A stretch of 64,000 nucleotides of DNA from Pseudoalteromonas peptidolytica (lineage in GTDB: Bacteria > Pseudomonadota > Gammaproteobacteria > Enterobacterales > Alteromonadaceae), in contig NZ_WEHZ01000002.1 of the NCBI RefSeq assembly GCF_012641745.1, positions 124,001 to 188,000 on the forward strand, in the 5' to 3' direction. The position numbers and the translations under genes are program-made. Below the pieces are notes generated by a model, which was not told the DNA's origin, did not search any database, and saw nothing but the letters and a program-made list of their open reading frames with translations. Shown one piece after another: positions 18,401-26,272 of the stretch; position 1 is the first letter of the stretch; every line of letters begins with the position of its first letter.

Positions 18401-18554
18401 CCAGGTTAAACAGCGTGGTGGTGATGGCGCTGCAACAATTATTTTTGATGAACAGCTTGATGCGTTCGAGTTTGAGCAAAGTGCAAATATCGAGTCACAA
18501 TTACAGTTATTGCAAAGCAATGGACTGGCTGAAGTAAATGTGTGGATGAGATAA
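15474..18554 (+). CDS. Beta-propeller sensor diguanylate cyclase (propeller, Y_Y_Y, TM, GGDEF)
   Basis: The 1026-residue protein starts with a signal peptide (about 1-19, ending THAA). Repeats of the two-component-regulator propeller type follow (for example DDQGYIWLGTQFGLSRFDG and DRFGMLWVGTRRGLLRLN). A Y_Y_Y-like domain lies around residues 650-735 (YTNLPPGNFTFILEA) and a membrane segment at about 755-777. The cytoplasmic GGDEF domain carries SGDEF at residues 901-905 instead of GGDEF; such variants can remain active. No RxxD inhibitory site is seen just before it (QGSD instead). It is expected to make cyclic di-GMP in response to a periplasmic ligand. It starts 24 bases after pgpA. Confidence 0.93.
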   Translation: MTRLLFFIFTLLLPFMTHAAIDDYVVKQWNIQSGLPSQSVKSVVQDDQGYIWLGTQFGLSRFDGHQFQNFNTQNADFLNSNAINKLIVDRFGMLWVGTRRGLLRLNPKTLEARRFDLQGPVRDILQDKDGGIWIAANGLYYVSAKKLTLAANHIEQSTLDVTQINQIVGSVTKMALVPDGIWLVNERHLLKISESSNRNGDGVRLELASKVSMPEQLAQTIIHDLAWVDGKLYLASELGAYFLDFDEVLRRYQEVGNNAVYKFLNDKEGGLWVSTYGRLLYRQNNGVWQAVEPIQLDQSIWFADIFLDKDNNIWLASLNEGLWLAHAGKVERHHIGLKTNQAISAITQGPNGKLWVASREGLGIISLKDSYQPVLTSAQLNRSVIHDLEFIGDRLILGTDRGALLYENGTLQKINERELRQNPVFSLSPSNRGGMWFGTGRGLYRLDYKGITPFAYNAFLGSQFVTFVEDFPRYGFLGTNKGAYRYNDKGIEKIGSQTSLDSAYVTSILHLDTVTTLVGSLNDGLFYRTSAGDWYQLDASNGLPYGSIFSLHFDKLNKLIWVSTMKGVYRMPVAQFSHVIESLQVEQVISPFDKQLDGRPSQCCSGLGHDAVVETESAIFYPSLQGVVEIPKNVQLFGGGGLQPRLESLTTHDRVFSADSLNQVISLDTSERDLTINYTAIDFYAPQSIEFRYMLEGHDNQWRDAQSRREAIYTNLPPGNFTFILEAKRQGQDWEQAKTLALPVTLPRRFDETIYFRLFITCAFIFMFYLIFWVFRAQERRKQAALESLIAERTTELRKANEKLNQVNTQLKLVSHSDELTGLRSRRFLFDQLPKDVEHYQRNAQSLQAQNKSLVLMIMNIDDFSKINDSYGPIGGDSCLQQLATLLNTRTQGSDYVVRWSGDEFLLLLRDFSRDYIEEYVSDLCKAIAETEYRLPNGKTTNLTVSMGWSYYPLPLLGGKVIGWESSVNLADIALHQVKQRGGDGAATIIFDEQLDAFEFEQSANIESQLQLLQSNGLAEVNVWMR

Positions 18555-18600
18555 CCCTTAACCCTTACGTTAAGGATAATTTACGCCTTTATTACTGCTT

Positions 18601-18644
18601 TTCTCGCCTCAAAATAGACCACTTAATTAAGGTAATTGGTATAA
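18601..18644 (+). repeat. MITE-like repeat, copy B (right end only)
   Basis: The segment is nearly identical to the last 44 bases of copy A, from TTCTCGCCTCAAAATAGACC to TTAAGGTAATTGGTATAA. The rest of the element is missing. It lies between the convergent ends of the GGDEF gene and dxs, directly before a terminator. Confidence 0.75.
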
Positions 18645-18646
18645 GA

Positions 18647-18678
18647 TCAAAAAAGGCTTCTTGATAGAAGCCTTTTTT
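18647..18678. terminator. Bidirectional terminator between the GGDEF gene and dxs
   Basis: AAAAAAGGCTTCT and AGAAGCCTTTTTT pair perfectly across a 4-base loop. There are A- and T-runs on both sides, so it can serve both convergent genes. Confidence 0.88.
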
Positions 18679-18745
18679 ATTATCGCGTTAAATTTGTTTG
18701 CAATTGGCTATTAACGCATAAATTTGAGAAGTAACCTCTGGCTGT

Positions 18746-20608
18746 TTATTTAAGCCAGTCGTTAATTTGTTGGGCAATACCCTCGCTACTCAGACCAAGC
18801 TCAGCGTGGATTTCAGCTTGTGAACCATGCTTAATGAACTCGTCAGGTAAACCAAGTAATTTAATCGGCTTCAAGTGTCCTTGAGCTGCCAAATACTCAC
18901 TAACGGCCGAGCCTGCACCACCAGCAATAGCGTTATCTTCAAGCGTCACAAAACGTTCGTGAGTGACCACTAACTCCTCAATTAACTCAGTATCTAATGG
19001 CTTAACAAAGCGCATATCAACCAAAGTCGCGTTAAGCTGCTCAGCAACCACTGCAGCGCTCTCAAGTAACGTTCCAAAGCTTAAAATGGCAAGCTTTTCA
19101 CCTGTTCTGACTAGTTTGCCTTTACCAATTTCTAGCTCGGTCATTTCAGTTGCAATTTCAGCACTGCCTGCACTTCCTCTTGGGTATCTGACCGCTGCTG
19201 GTTGATTAAGGCGGTGACCGGTATAGAGCATTTGACGGCATTCATTTAGGTCGCTTGGTGCCATGATCACCATATTTGGAATACAACGTAAAAAGCTGAG
19301 ATCGTAAGCGCCTTGATGTGTTTCACCATCAGCGCCAACAACGCCAGCGCGATCAATTGCAAATAGTACAGGTAGATTCTGTAAAGCAACATCATGAATA
19401 AGCTGATCATACGCCCGTTGTAGGAAGCTTGAATAAATTGCCACAACTGGGTTTAAGTCTTCACATGCAAAGCCTGCTGCCAATGTAACTGCATGCTGTT
19501 CAGCAATAGCAACGTCAAAATACTGAGCTGGATATTCTTTTGAAAAACGAACCATACCTGAGCCTTCACGCATTGCAGGTGTGATTGCCATCAGTTTATT
19601 GTCTTGTGCTGCCATATCACATAGCCAATCACCAAATACCTTTGAGAAGGTCGGTGCGCTTGGTTTTGATTTAGGTAAGCTGTGTACGCTAGGGTCAAAC
19701 TTAGGCACTGCATGATAACCGATAGGGTCGGCTTCTGCTGGTTTATAGCCTTTTCCTTTTTGGGTCTTAACGTGAAGTAGCTGAGGTCCTTTTAAGTTGC
19801 GCATATTGCGCAGCGTATCTACTAGGGTATCTACGTCATGCCCGTCAATTGGACCAATGTAGTTAAAACCTAACTCTTCAAAGAAGGTGCCTGGGATTAT
19901 CATACCCTTCAGGTGCTCTTCCATACGACCTGCTAGCTCTTTGACCGGGGGGACGCCAGACAGCAGTTTTTTACTGCCTTCACGAATATTGGTATAAAAA
20001 CTTCCAGATAGAATTTTAGCGAAATGGTTATTCAGTGCACCTACATTCTCGGAGATCGACATCTCGTTGTCATTGAGAATAACGAGCATGTCAGGGTTGA
20101 CATCACCTGCGTGGTTCATGGCTTCAAATGCCATTCCTGCGGTCATTGCGCCATCACCAATTACGGCGACGGTTTTACGCCCAATTCCTTCTTTTTCGGC
20201 TGCAATCGCCATACCAAGTGCAGCAGAAATAGAGGTGCTTGAGTGACCAACGCTAAAAGTATCGTATTCACTTTCTTCCCGATACGGGAAAGGGTGTAAC
20301 CCGTCTTTTTGACGAATAGTGTGCATCCTCTCTCTTCTACCTGTCAGTAGTTTATGAGGATATGCTTGATGACCTACATCCCACACCAATCTATCATTCG
20401 GTGTGTTATATACATAATGCAAGGCCACGGTAAGCTCTACAGTGCCTAGGCCAGATGCAAAATGACCGCTACTTTGAGAGACTGAGTTCAGCAAATATTC
20501 GCGAAGCTCATCACTAAAGGCGGTTAACTTGTGCTGGGGTAATTGACGAAGCTGACTTGGCTCGTCAATTAACGCGAGTAAAGGATACTTGCTACTATCA
20601 AGTTTCAT
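18746..20608 (-). CDS. dxs: 1-deoxy-D-xylulose-5-phosphate synthase
   Basis: The 620-residue thiamine-diphosphate enzyme condenses pyruvate and glyceraldehyde 3-phosphate, the first step of the MEP isoprenoid pathway. Signatures include [14 protein letters not shown], the ThDP site [15 protein letters not shown] and [24 protein letters not shown], and [15 protein letters not shown]. It lies downstream of ispA in the conserved xseB-ispA-dxs order, after a 165-base gap. Confidence 0.97.
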   Translation of the reverse strand: MKLDSSKYPLLALIDEPSQLRQLPQHKLTAFSDELREYLLNSVSQSSGHFASGLGTVELTVALHYVYNTPNDRLVWDVGHQAYPHKLLTGRRERMHTIRQKDGLHPFPYREESEYDTFSVGHSSTSISAALGMAIAAEKEGIGRKTVAVIGDGAMTAGMAFEAMNHAGDVNPDMLVILNDNEMSISENVGALNNHFAKILSGSFYTNIREGSKKLLSGVPPVKELAGRMEEHLKGMIIPGTFFEELGFNYIGPIDGHDVDTLVDTLRNMRNLKGPQLLHVKTQKGKGYKPAEADPIGYHAVPKFDPSVHSLPKSKPSAPTFSKVFGDWLCDMAAQDNKLMAITPAMREGSGMVRFSKEYPAQYFDVAIAEQHAVTLAAGFACEDLNPVVAIYSSFLQRAYDQLIHDVALQNLPVLFAIDRAGVVGADGETHQGAYDLSFLRCIPNMVIMAPSDLNECRQMLYTGHRLNQPAAVRYPRGSAGSAEIATEMTELEIGKGKLVRTGEKLAILSFGTLLESAAVVAEQLNATLVDMRFVKPLDTELIEELVVTHERFVTLEDNAIAGGAGSAVSEYLAAQGHLKPIKLLGLPDEFIKHGSQAEIHAELGLSSEGIAQQINDWLK

Positions 20609-20773
20609 GTTATTTATCAGAGTCCTAAGTGAATCTCAGCGTAAGTTCGTTACGCAGCTCACTTCATAATTATTAAAATGCTTTACTAACTGGTCATAAT
20701 ATTATGTTAGCCAGTTTTTACAAAGTACTTGTGAACATTTTCTTAGCTTGGCGTATACAGGTTATACGCACAC

Positions 20774-21673
20774 TTAATGTTCTCGATCTATGATGTATTT
20801 TGCTAAATCGGCAAGCACTTCTGTATCACCATCGATCGTTTCTAGCGCCTTGAGCGCCTCATGTATTAACTGTTCGGCTTTTTCTTTGGCCTGCGTTAAA
20901 CCAAGTAATGCTGGATAAGTCGATTTATTATGTTCTACATCTGAGCCTTGAGGTTTGCCAAGTACAGCCGTATCGCCTTCGACATCTAGGATGTCATCCC
21001 GTACTTGGAATGCAAGTCCAATGGCTTGACCGTAAGTTCGCATTGCTTGACGCGTTTCATCAGTGAGGCGCTCTGGTTGTGCACATAACATACCTAATTC
21101 AATTGCGCAACTTAAAAGCGCACCTGTTTTGAGCTTATGTATACGCTCAAGCTCTGTGAGTGTTACGGTGCGGTCAGTTGCGGCAATGTCTAGCGCTTGA
21201 CCGCCTACCATCCCTTGTAATCCTGAAGCTTTTGCTAGGGCACTTATCATCTGTAACTGGGACTGTGGGCTGGTGGTAAAGTTTGGTGTACTTAGCAGCT
21301 CAAAAGCCAGAGTCTGTAGCGCATCGCCCGCTAATATTGCGCTAGCTTCATCAAATTGAATATGGCACGTAGGTCGACCGCGCCTTAGCTCATCATCATC
21401 CATCGCTGGTAAATCGTCGTGTACCAAAGAATAGCTGTGAATACACTCGATGGCCGCAGCTGCGTTATCGAGATCTGCTGCTGCTGCGCCAAAGAGTTCT
21501 CCGGTACAGTAGACTAGAAAAGGCCGTAAGCGCTTGCCACCATTTTCTACGCTGTAGCGAGTTGCCGCTAAGACATTTTCTTCTGTGTCTAGCATGTTAT
21601 CAAAGCTGCGTAAAAGCGTGGCCTCTACTCGTTTTTTAGCATGCTGCAGTTGTTCTTTTAATTTTGCTGACAT
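20774..21673 (-). CDS. ispA: Farnesyl diphosphate synthase
   Basis: The 299-residue prenyltransferase adds isopentenyl diphosphate to dimethylallyl and geranyl diphosphate. Both aspartate-rich motifs are present: DDLPAMDDDELRRG (first) and FQVRDDILDVEGD (second), as are GGKRLRP and VGGQALD. Its start overlaps the xseB stop at base 21673, which indicates coupling. Confidence 0.97.
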   Translation of the reverse strand: MSAKLKEQLQHAKKRVEATLLRSFDNMLDTEENVLAATRYSVENGGKRLRPFLVYCTGELFGAAAADLDNAAAAIECIHSYSLVHDDLPAMDDDELRRGRPTCHIQFDEASAILAGDALQTLAFELLSTPNFTTSPQSQLQMISALAKASGLQGMVGGQALDIAATDRTVTLTELERIHKLKTGALLSCAIELGMLCAQPERLTDETRQAMRTYGQAIGLAFQVRDDILDVEGDTAVLGKPQGSDVEHNKSTYPALLGLTQAKEKAEQLIHEALKALETIDGDTEVLADLAKYIIDREH

Positions 21674-21912
21674 TAGGCTTCGTTATCAAATGGCTGTAAT
21701 TGTGCTTGCTCACCTTCGCCCATCAAAATTGCGACTTGTTGCTCAGCTTGCTGAAGTTTTTGGTTCGATGCTTTGGCAAGTTTTATTCCACGCTCAAATT
21801 GCTTAAGGGCTTGATCTAGCGCTAAACTGCCGTTTTCCATCTCTGCTACGATTTGTTCTAACTCTTGCATTGCTTCTTCAAAGCTTAAGTTATCAGGTTT
21901 TTTTACTGCCAT
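21673..21912 (-). CDS. xseB: Exodeoxyribonuclease VII small subunit
   Basis: The 79-residue helical protein pairs with XseA to degrade single-stranded DNA. The pattern LSFEEAMQELEQIVAEMENG followed by LDQALKQFERGIKLAK is diagnostic. It is the first gene of xseB-ispA-dxs and is divergent from pomA across 234 bases. Confidence 0.95.
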   Translation of the reverse strand: MAVKKPDNLSFEEAMQELEQIVAEMENGSLALDQALKQFERGIKLAKASNQKLQQAEQQVAILMGEGEQAQLQPFDNEA

Positions 21913-22146
21913 ATGTCACGTTGACTCGAAAAGTAAAAGTGACGCAATTTTAGGGGGATTGAGGGCTAAGGTCAAAAAAACCAGCGAGTTTTTGATAGCG
22001 GAGCGTATCAGCTTTGCAAGATCTGCTATAAACTCGCATTTTAAACACTTTTTAATATAATAGTGTTAAGTTGTAGAAAAACTTGCCGATAACTCAAACA
22101 ACAATAACTGCGTGATTTATCACAAATAACTTCCCTCGGAGGACAT

Positions 22147-22914
22147 GTGGATTTAGCAACGGTAATAGGGATCCTGGGTGCCATAGGTCTGATTGTAATG
22201 TCTATGGTATTAAGTAGTGATGGCCAGATCGCTATGTTCTATAACACGCCGTCCGTCGTTATCGTATTTGGTGGTTCAATCTTCATTGTGTTGTCTAACT
22301 TTACACTTGGACAATTTTTCGGGATTGGGAAAGTGGCCGGAAAGGCCTTCATGTTTAAAATTGAAACACCTGAAGAACTGATTGAAAAAGCGGTAGAACT
22401 TGCTGATTCAGCGCGTAAAGGCGGCTTTCTTGCGCTTGAAGAAGCTGAAATTCCAAATCAATTTATGCGCAAAGGCGTGGATATGCTCGTTGATGGTCAT
22501 GATGCTGATGTTGTGAGAGCCACCTTGCAAAAAGACATTGCACTTACCTCATCTCGCCATGAACTTGGTGCTGGCCTGTTCAAATCACTTGCCGATATTG
22601 CCCCTGCAATGGGGATGATAGGTACACTTATCGGCTTAGTAGCCATGCTATCAAATATGGATGACCCGAAAGCGATAGGGCCAGCGATGGCTGTTGCACT
22701 TTTAACAACGCTATATGGTGCATTCTTAGCGAATGTTGTGGCTATTCCAATACAGGTAAAACTCGAATTACGTAAAGACGAAGAGGAGCGTAATCAGCGG
22801 TTAATACTTGATGCTATCTTGGGCATTCAAGATGGCCAAAACCCCAAGGTTATCGAGGGCATTTTGAAAAACTATCTACCTGAGTCAAAACGTGGTTCAG
22901 AAGCTGAGGAATAA
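22147..22914 (+). CDS. pomA: Sodium-type flagellar stator protein PomA
   Basis: The 255-residue inner-membrane protein has four predicted helices and a cytoplasmic loop that contacts FliG. The start MDLATVIGILGAIGLIVMSM and the FGGSIFIVL and GQFFG segments resemble Vibrio PomA. The conserved APAMGMIGTLIGLV segment is present. The start codon is GTG at 22147, preceded by GGAGGAC; the ATG at 22145 is out of frame. PomA and PomB form the stator that drives the flagellum, probably with sodium ions. Confidence 0.95.
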   Translation: MDLATVIGILGAIGLIVMSMVLSSDGQIAMFYNTPSVVIVFGGSIFIVLSNFTLGQFFGIGKVAGKAFMFKIETPEELIEKAVELADSARKGGFLALEEAEIPNQFMRKGVDMLVDGHDADVVRATLQKDIALTSSRHELGAGLFKSLADIAPAMGMIGTLIGLVAMLSNMDDPKAIGPAMAVALLTTLYGAFLANVVAIPIQVKLELRKDEEERNQRLILDAILGIQDGQNPKVIEGILKNYLPESKRGSEAEE

Positions 22915-22916
22915 TC

Positions 22917-23846
22917 ATGTCTGATGAGAACGAATGTAAATGTCCCCCGCCAGGTTTGCCCGCTTGGATGGGAACATTTGCTGACTTGATGTCACTGCTC
23001 ATGTGCTTCTTTGTATTGCTGCTCGCCTTTTCCGAGATGGATGTACTCAAATTTAAACAAATTGCAGGCTCTATGAAGTTTGCATTCGGCGTACAAAATA
23101 AAATTGAAGTCAAAGATATACCCAAAGGTACGAGTGTAATTGCAATGGAATTCACACCAGGAAAACCAGAGCCTACCCCAATTGAAACAATCCAGCAGCA
23201 AACCGTCGAAATGACACAACAAATGCTTGAGTTCCAAGCTGGAGACGAAGCGTCTGCGGGGGGAAGGCAGGAGCAGCGTGGTAATAAGCGCGGTGGTGAA
23301 TCAGCCAGTACAGCGCAAGAAATGGCATCGACTCAAGCAATTGCGTCAGCAGAGCAAGAGCAGGTAAATGAGTTAGTCAAAAAAATAGCGCAGCAACTTG
23401 AAAAGCAAATCATGGACGGTGCTATCGAACTAGAGTCTTTAGGACAACAAATCATCATTCGCATTCAAGAGAATGGCTCTTTCCCTGCGGGTAGTGCATT
23501 TTTGCAGCCTAAATTTGAGCCTGTAATTGAAGAAATAGCAGAGCTGTTAAAAGATGTGCCAGGAGAGATCACGGTATCCGGTCACACTGACGATTTTAGG
23601 GTAACGAATGAGCTTTACTCTAACAATTGGGATCTGTCAGCAACTCGGGCTGTAGCCGTGGCGACTGTAATGGAAAAAGTACGAGGCTTCGATAAAAATA
23701 GAATGTTAGTCGTAGGGCATGCTGATACTAGACCGCTAGTACCGAATGATAGTGACCTCGATAGACGCCGCAATAGGCGCGTTGAAATCTCTATTTTACA
23801 GGGCAAACCAAAAGAGTCTGATCCCATTGGAGTGAGGGAAAATTAG
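22917..23846 (+). CDS. pomB: Flagellar stator protein PomB (OmpA-like peptidoglycan anchor)
   Basis: The 309-residue protein has one N-terminal membrane helix with the ion-binding aspartate in PAWMGTFADLMSLLMCF. A glutamine/glutamate-rich periplasmic linker follows (about residues 95-150). The C-terminal OmpA-like domain contains VSGHTDDF, NWDLSATRA, GHADTRPLVPN and the NRRVEISI end. It begins two bases after the pomA stop. The linker is rich in Gly, Ala and Glu, probably the plug and spacer region. Confidence 0.95.
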   Translation: MSDENECKCPPPGLPAWMGTFADLMSLLMCFFVLLLAFSEMDVLKFKQIAGSMKFAFGVQNKIEVKDIPKGTSVIAMEFTPGKPEPTPIETIQQQTVEMTQQMLEFQAGDEASAGGRQEQRGNKRGGESASTAQEMASTQAIASAEQEQVNELVKKIAQQLEKQIMDGAIELESLGQQIIIRIQENGSFPAGSAFLQPKFEPVIEEIAELLKDVPGEITVSGHTDDFRVTNELYSNNWDLSATRAVAVATVMEKVRGFDKNRMLVVGHADTRPLVPNDSDLDRRRNRRVEISILQGKPKESDPIGVREN

Positions 23847-23922
23847 TGAGAGTTTGTTGCCAAATTAAAAAAAATTGTTTAGAGTCAAGCTCAGTAATTA
23901 AAGTAAGTCTAAGGAGAAAACT

Positions 23923-24018
23923 ATGGCTGTATTAAATGCAAGAATGCCTGGTGGCAATGGTGAGGGTGGCGATGAGAATTCTCGTCCATGGGGCTGGGGT
24001 TTCAGACCAACTCGCTAG
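23923..24018 (+). CDS. Small Gly-rich peptide 1 with PGGNGEGGD core and aromatic tail
   Basis: The 31-codon frame encodes a peptide that begins MAVLNARMPGGNGEGGDENS and ends SRPWGWGFRPTR. AAGGAGAAAACT precedes the ATG, a strong ribosome site. A second frame 239 bases downstream shares R[M/L]PGGNG[E/D]GGD. Across the nine shared core codons six differ only synonymously, two are identical and one is a Glu/Asp change, which argues that both are translated and selected. A terminator follows 28 bases after the stop, so it may be a single-gene transcript. There is no signal peptide, cysteine or hydrophobic helix. The function is unknown; a modified peptide, pheromone or toxin precursor are guesses. 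Confidence 0.72.
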   Translation: MAVLNARMPGGNGEGGDENSRPWGWGFRPTR

Positions 24019-24045
24019 TTAATAAAGCACATAAAACATAACAAG

Positions 24046-24079
24046 AGGGAGGCTACAATAAAGCGTCCCTTTTTGTTTT
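24046..24079 (+). terminator. Terminator after small peptide gene 1
   Basis: AGGGAGGC at 24046-24053 pairs with GCGTCCCT at 24063-24070 with one mismatch, followed by TTTTGTTTT. It isolates the first peptide gene from the second. Confidence 0.7.
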
Positions 24080-24196
24080 ATTGAGTATCAGTTTGTATAA
24101 GTTGCATAGTTAAGTTGCTTATTTGGAAGCAAATGTTTATCGCTATTTTACTTATTAAATAGAGTTCGTATTCGGTTAACTTAGCATTACAGTTCG

Positions 24197-24225
24197 TTGC
24201 TTTTTATCCGTGAATTCGCTATTGT
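24197..24225 (+). promoter_or_regulatory. Candidate sigma-70 promoter for small peptide gene 2
   Basis: TTGCTT at 24197-24202 and TATTGT at 24220-24225 are spaced 17 bases apart. The expected start of transcription would leave a leader of about 25 bases containing AAAGGAGA before the ATG at 24257. This is read by eye only. Confidence 0.4.
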
Positions 24226-24256
24226 TCCGTTTGGTTCTACTTAAAGGAGAAATAGA

Positions 24257-24355
24257 ATGATTTCAATAAAAAAACCCCAAAATTATAGATTGCCAGGTGG
24301 TAACGGCGATGGTGGTGACGCCGATGATGGTTCTGTAGAAAAGAAGCCAGAGTAG
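24257..24355 (+). CDS. Small Gly/Asp-rich peptide 2 with PGGNGDGGD core
   Basis: The 32-codon frame encodes MISIKKPQNYRLPGGNGDGG followed by an acidic then lysine-containing tail ending KKPE. It shares the R[M/L]PGGNG[E/D]GGD core with peptide 1 but has no aromatic tail. AAAGGAGA lies 7-9 bases before the ATG. Its stop is nine bases before a small membrane protein gene, and the two are probably cotranscribed. I do not recognise the family. Confidence 0.7.
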   Translation: MISIKKPQNYRLPGGNGDGGDADDGSVEKKPE

Positions 24356-24364
24356 CGTTTAGCT

Positions 24365-24868
24365 ATGTTAGAAGCTTGGGAACCTATTCGTATATTTTTT
24401 GCACATAACAGTGTGTGGATTGCTTTGCTTTCTGTTTTTCTTTGCTTTGTGTTAAAAGATAAAAAGGCGCTTAGATATTCACTACTTGTTGCGATTTTTT
24501 ATATTGTGGGTACGTTCTCGAGCGACTTTGTTCGCTCTATTGATGAGCACCAAGTCATCCGTTACGTATACTGGGCCTTGAATGACATCCTATTTATGGG
24601 GATTGTTGCGTATTGGGCTGTAAAAGATAAAATGTATATGTGGCAGAGTATATTAGCCCAGCTCGTTGTTTTACCCGCGCCTATTTTACAACTGTTTAGA
24701 TTAACTGATTACCATTTAATGGATTTGAGTTATTCGACTTATTTATACGCAACTATCATACCCATCACCAATGTGGTGACTTTGTGTTTGGCTTTTGCTC
24801 CAATAATTATGTTTTGGAAGCTTCATTACATTAGCGATGATATGGAAAAAGCAGGAGCTAGCCGATAG
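24365..24868 (+). CDS. Small polytopic membrane protein linked to the peptide genes
   Basis: The 167-residue protein is mostly hydrophobic, with about five predicted helices (near residues 16-30, 38-55, 72-90, 95-113 and 126-150). The start MLEAWEPIRIFF lacks a clear ribosome site, so translation may be coupled to peptide 2, nine bases upstream. I do not recognise a family. Its position suggests a partner of the peptides, for example an exporter, receptor or immunity protein (inference). Confidence 0.75.
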   Translation: MLEAWEPIRIFFAHNSVWIALLSVFLCFVLKDKKALRYSLLVAIFYIVGTFSSDFVRSIDEHQVIRYVYWALNDILFMGIVAYWAVKDKMYMWQSILAQLVVLPAPILQLFRLTDYHLMDLSYSTYLYATIIPITNVVTLCLAFAPIIMFWKLHYISDDMEKAGASR

Positions 24869-24881
24869 TGTTCGGCCAGCT
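24856..24881. terminator. Hairpin between convergent genes
   Basis: AGCTAGCCGA and TCGGCCAGCT pair with one G-U or mismatch position around a 6-base loop. The stem overlaps the last codons of the membrane protein gene. T-runs are weak, so it may be a partial terminator for either direction. Confidence 0.45.
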
Positions 24882-24893
24882 ATTGAAAAATAC

Positions 24894-26096
24894 TCACCCC
24901 AAACTAGGAATAAGGCCTGCCATTTGCATCAGCTGAGAGGTAATTATCATGACACCAAAAACTGTTGCTAATCCAAGCGCCAACTTACCACCTTTTACTT
25001 GATAACCATTACCCACTCGCATCTTTCTTTGTTTCCAAACCATTGCAACCGGTAGGAAGACGGCCAGCACCACAAGCGCAATGGCTGCGTAACCAAGTGC
25101 CATGATAAATCCTTCAGGATAAAATAGTGCAAACCCAAGCGGTGGTAAAAACGTAATGAATGCCGTTTTAATGCGGTCTTTCTTGGTATCTTTTCGTTTT
25201 AACGCATCCGCAAAAAAGTCAAATAAGCCCAAGCTGACACCTAAAAATGACGTTGCGAGTGCAAGGTCGGCAAACACAGTGACAAATACCTGAACGTTGT
25301 CGTTGTGTGCTATCGATGAAATACTGGCTACAAACCCCGGTAGTCCATCACTTGCCATTAAGCTTGCTTGTCCCATGACTCCCTGACTTAATAACTGCCA
25401 AAATACATAGATAATAAGTGGCAAAGATGCACCAAACATCATTACTTTTCGCAATTGATGAATATCTACACCCACATATTTGACGATAGATGGGATCGAG
25501 CCATGAAATCCAAATGAAGTGAAAATCACTGGGATTGCGGCAATAATTAGACCTTGTTCAATTGGCATGTCAATTAGGTGCTGCCCGTGCACATAAGGGG
25601 TAAGAATAAAAAATAAGCCTGCCAATACGATGACTTTAATTGAAAACAGTAGCTGATTGAGTTTATCGACGGTGCTGGTACCTAAAGTAACTATTGTGGC
25701 AATAATTACAGCCAGTAATACCGAGCCTAATTGCGGGGTGATCTCCTCACCAAGTACGCCAACTAGTTTTGTTTGAAGTTGTGCGCCTCCCCCTGCAATA
25801 TAGGCTGCACACAAAGCGTAGAACAAAAACACCATTGAGAAGTTAGCGACATATTGACCTGTTTTACCAAGTAGGCTTTTTGCCAGTGTGTTTAATGTCG
25901 CGTCTTGGTCTGCATATTGATGCACCTCAAGCATGAGTAATGCGGTATATGTCATGAGTAACCAAGTTATCATTAACAATACGATAGCGGTAGAAAACCC
26001 TAGCCCTGCTGATGCAATAGGAAGTGCTAGCATGCCCGCACCAATGGTGGTGCCAGCGACAATTAGCATGCTACCCAAAGTTTTATTCTTAAGCAC
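24894..26096 (-). CDS. Aromatic amino acid permease (TyrP/Mtr family)
   Basis: The 400-residue protein has about 11 membrane helices and the family signature at its N-terminus (GSMLIVAGTTIGAGMLALPI), followed by FTSFGFHGSIPSIVKYVG in the middle. Members of this HAAAP family import tyrosine or tryptophan with protons. It is most like TyrP in length and start. I see no TyrR box (TGTAAAN6TTTACA) in the 176 bases upstream. The substrate is inferred from the family only. Confidence 0.88.
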   Translation of the reverse strand: MLKNKTLGSMLIVAGTTIGAGMLALPIASAGLGFSTAIVLLMITWLLMTYTALLMLEVHQYADQDATLNTLAKSLLGKTGQYVANFSMVFLFYALCAAYIAGGGAQLQTKLVGVLGEEITPQLGSVLLAVIIATIVTLGTSTVDKLNQLLFSIKVIVLAGLFFILTPYVHGQHLIDMPIEQGLIIAAIPVIFTSFGFHGSIPSIVKYVGVDIHQLRKVMMFGASLPLIIYVFWQLLSQGVMGQASLMASDGLPGFVASISSIAHNDNVQVFVTVFADLALATSFLGVSLGLFDFFADALKRKDTKKDRIKTAFITFLPPLGFALFYPEGFIMALGYAAIALVVLAVFLPVAMVWKQRKMRVGNGYQVKGGKLALGLATVFGVMIITSQLMQMAGLIPSLG

Positions 26097-26234
26097 GTTT
26101 AGCCTCTCATTATTATTATCTGGTGAGGCAAGATATAACGAATAGCATGGAAATGAAACCGTTTTGCTGTTAATGGTGATAAGAACTGAAATGACTGACT
26201 GTATGGGGATGACTTGTAAAATGATGAGGAGATA

Positions 26235-26262
26235 GTCGCTGCAAGCATTGAGTTGCAGCGAC
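26235..26262 (-). terminator. Hairpin downstream of lipA
   Basis: GTCGCTGCAA and TTGCAGCGAC pair perfectly (10 bp) around an 8-base loop, starting 10 bases after the lipA stop. There is no clear T-run on the minus strand. Confidence 0.5.
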
Positions 26263-26272
26263 AGAGGCTAAT

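Noticed and set aside
23847..23922. A promoter for small peptide gene 1 (TTGCCA at 23857 with TAGAGT at 23880)
   Set aside because: The spacing is right but both hexamers match poorly, so it was not listed as a feature.
26097..26272. TyrR box upstream of the aromatic permease
   Set aside because: No TGTAAAN6TTTACA match could be found in the upstream region.
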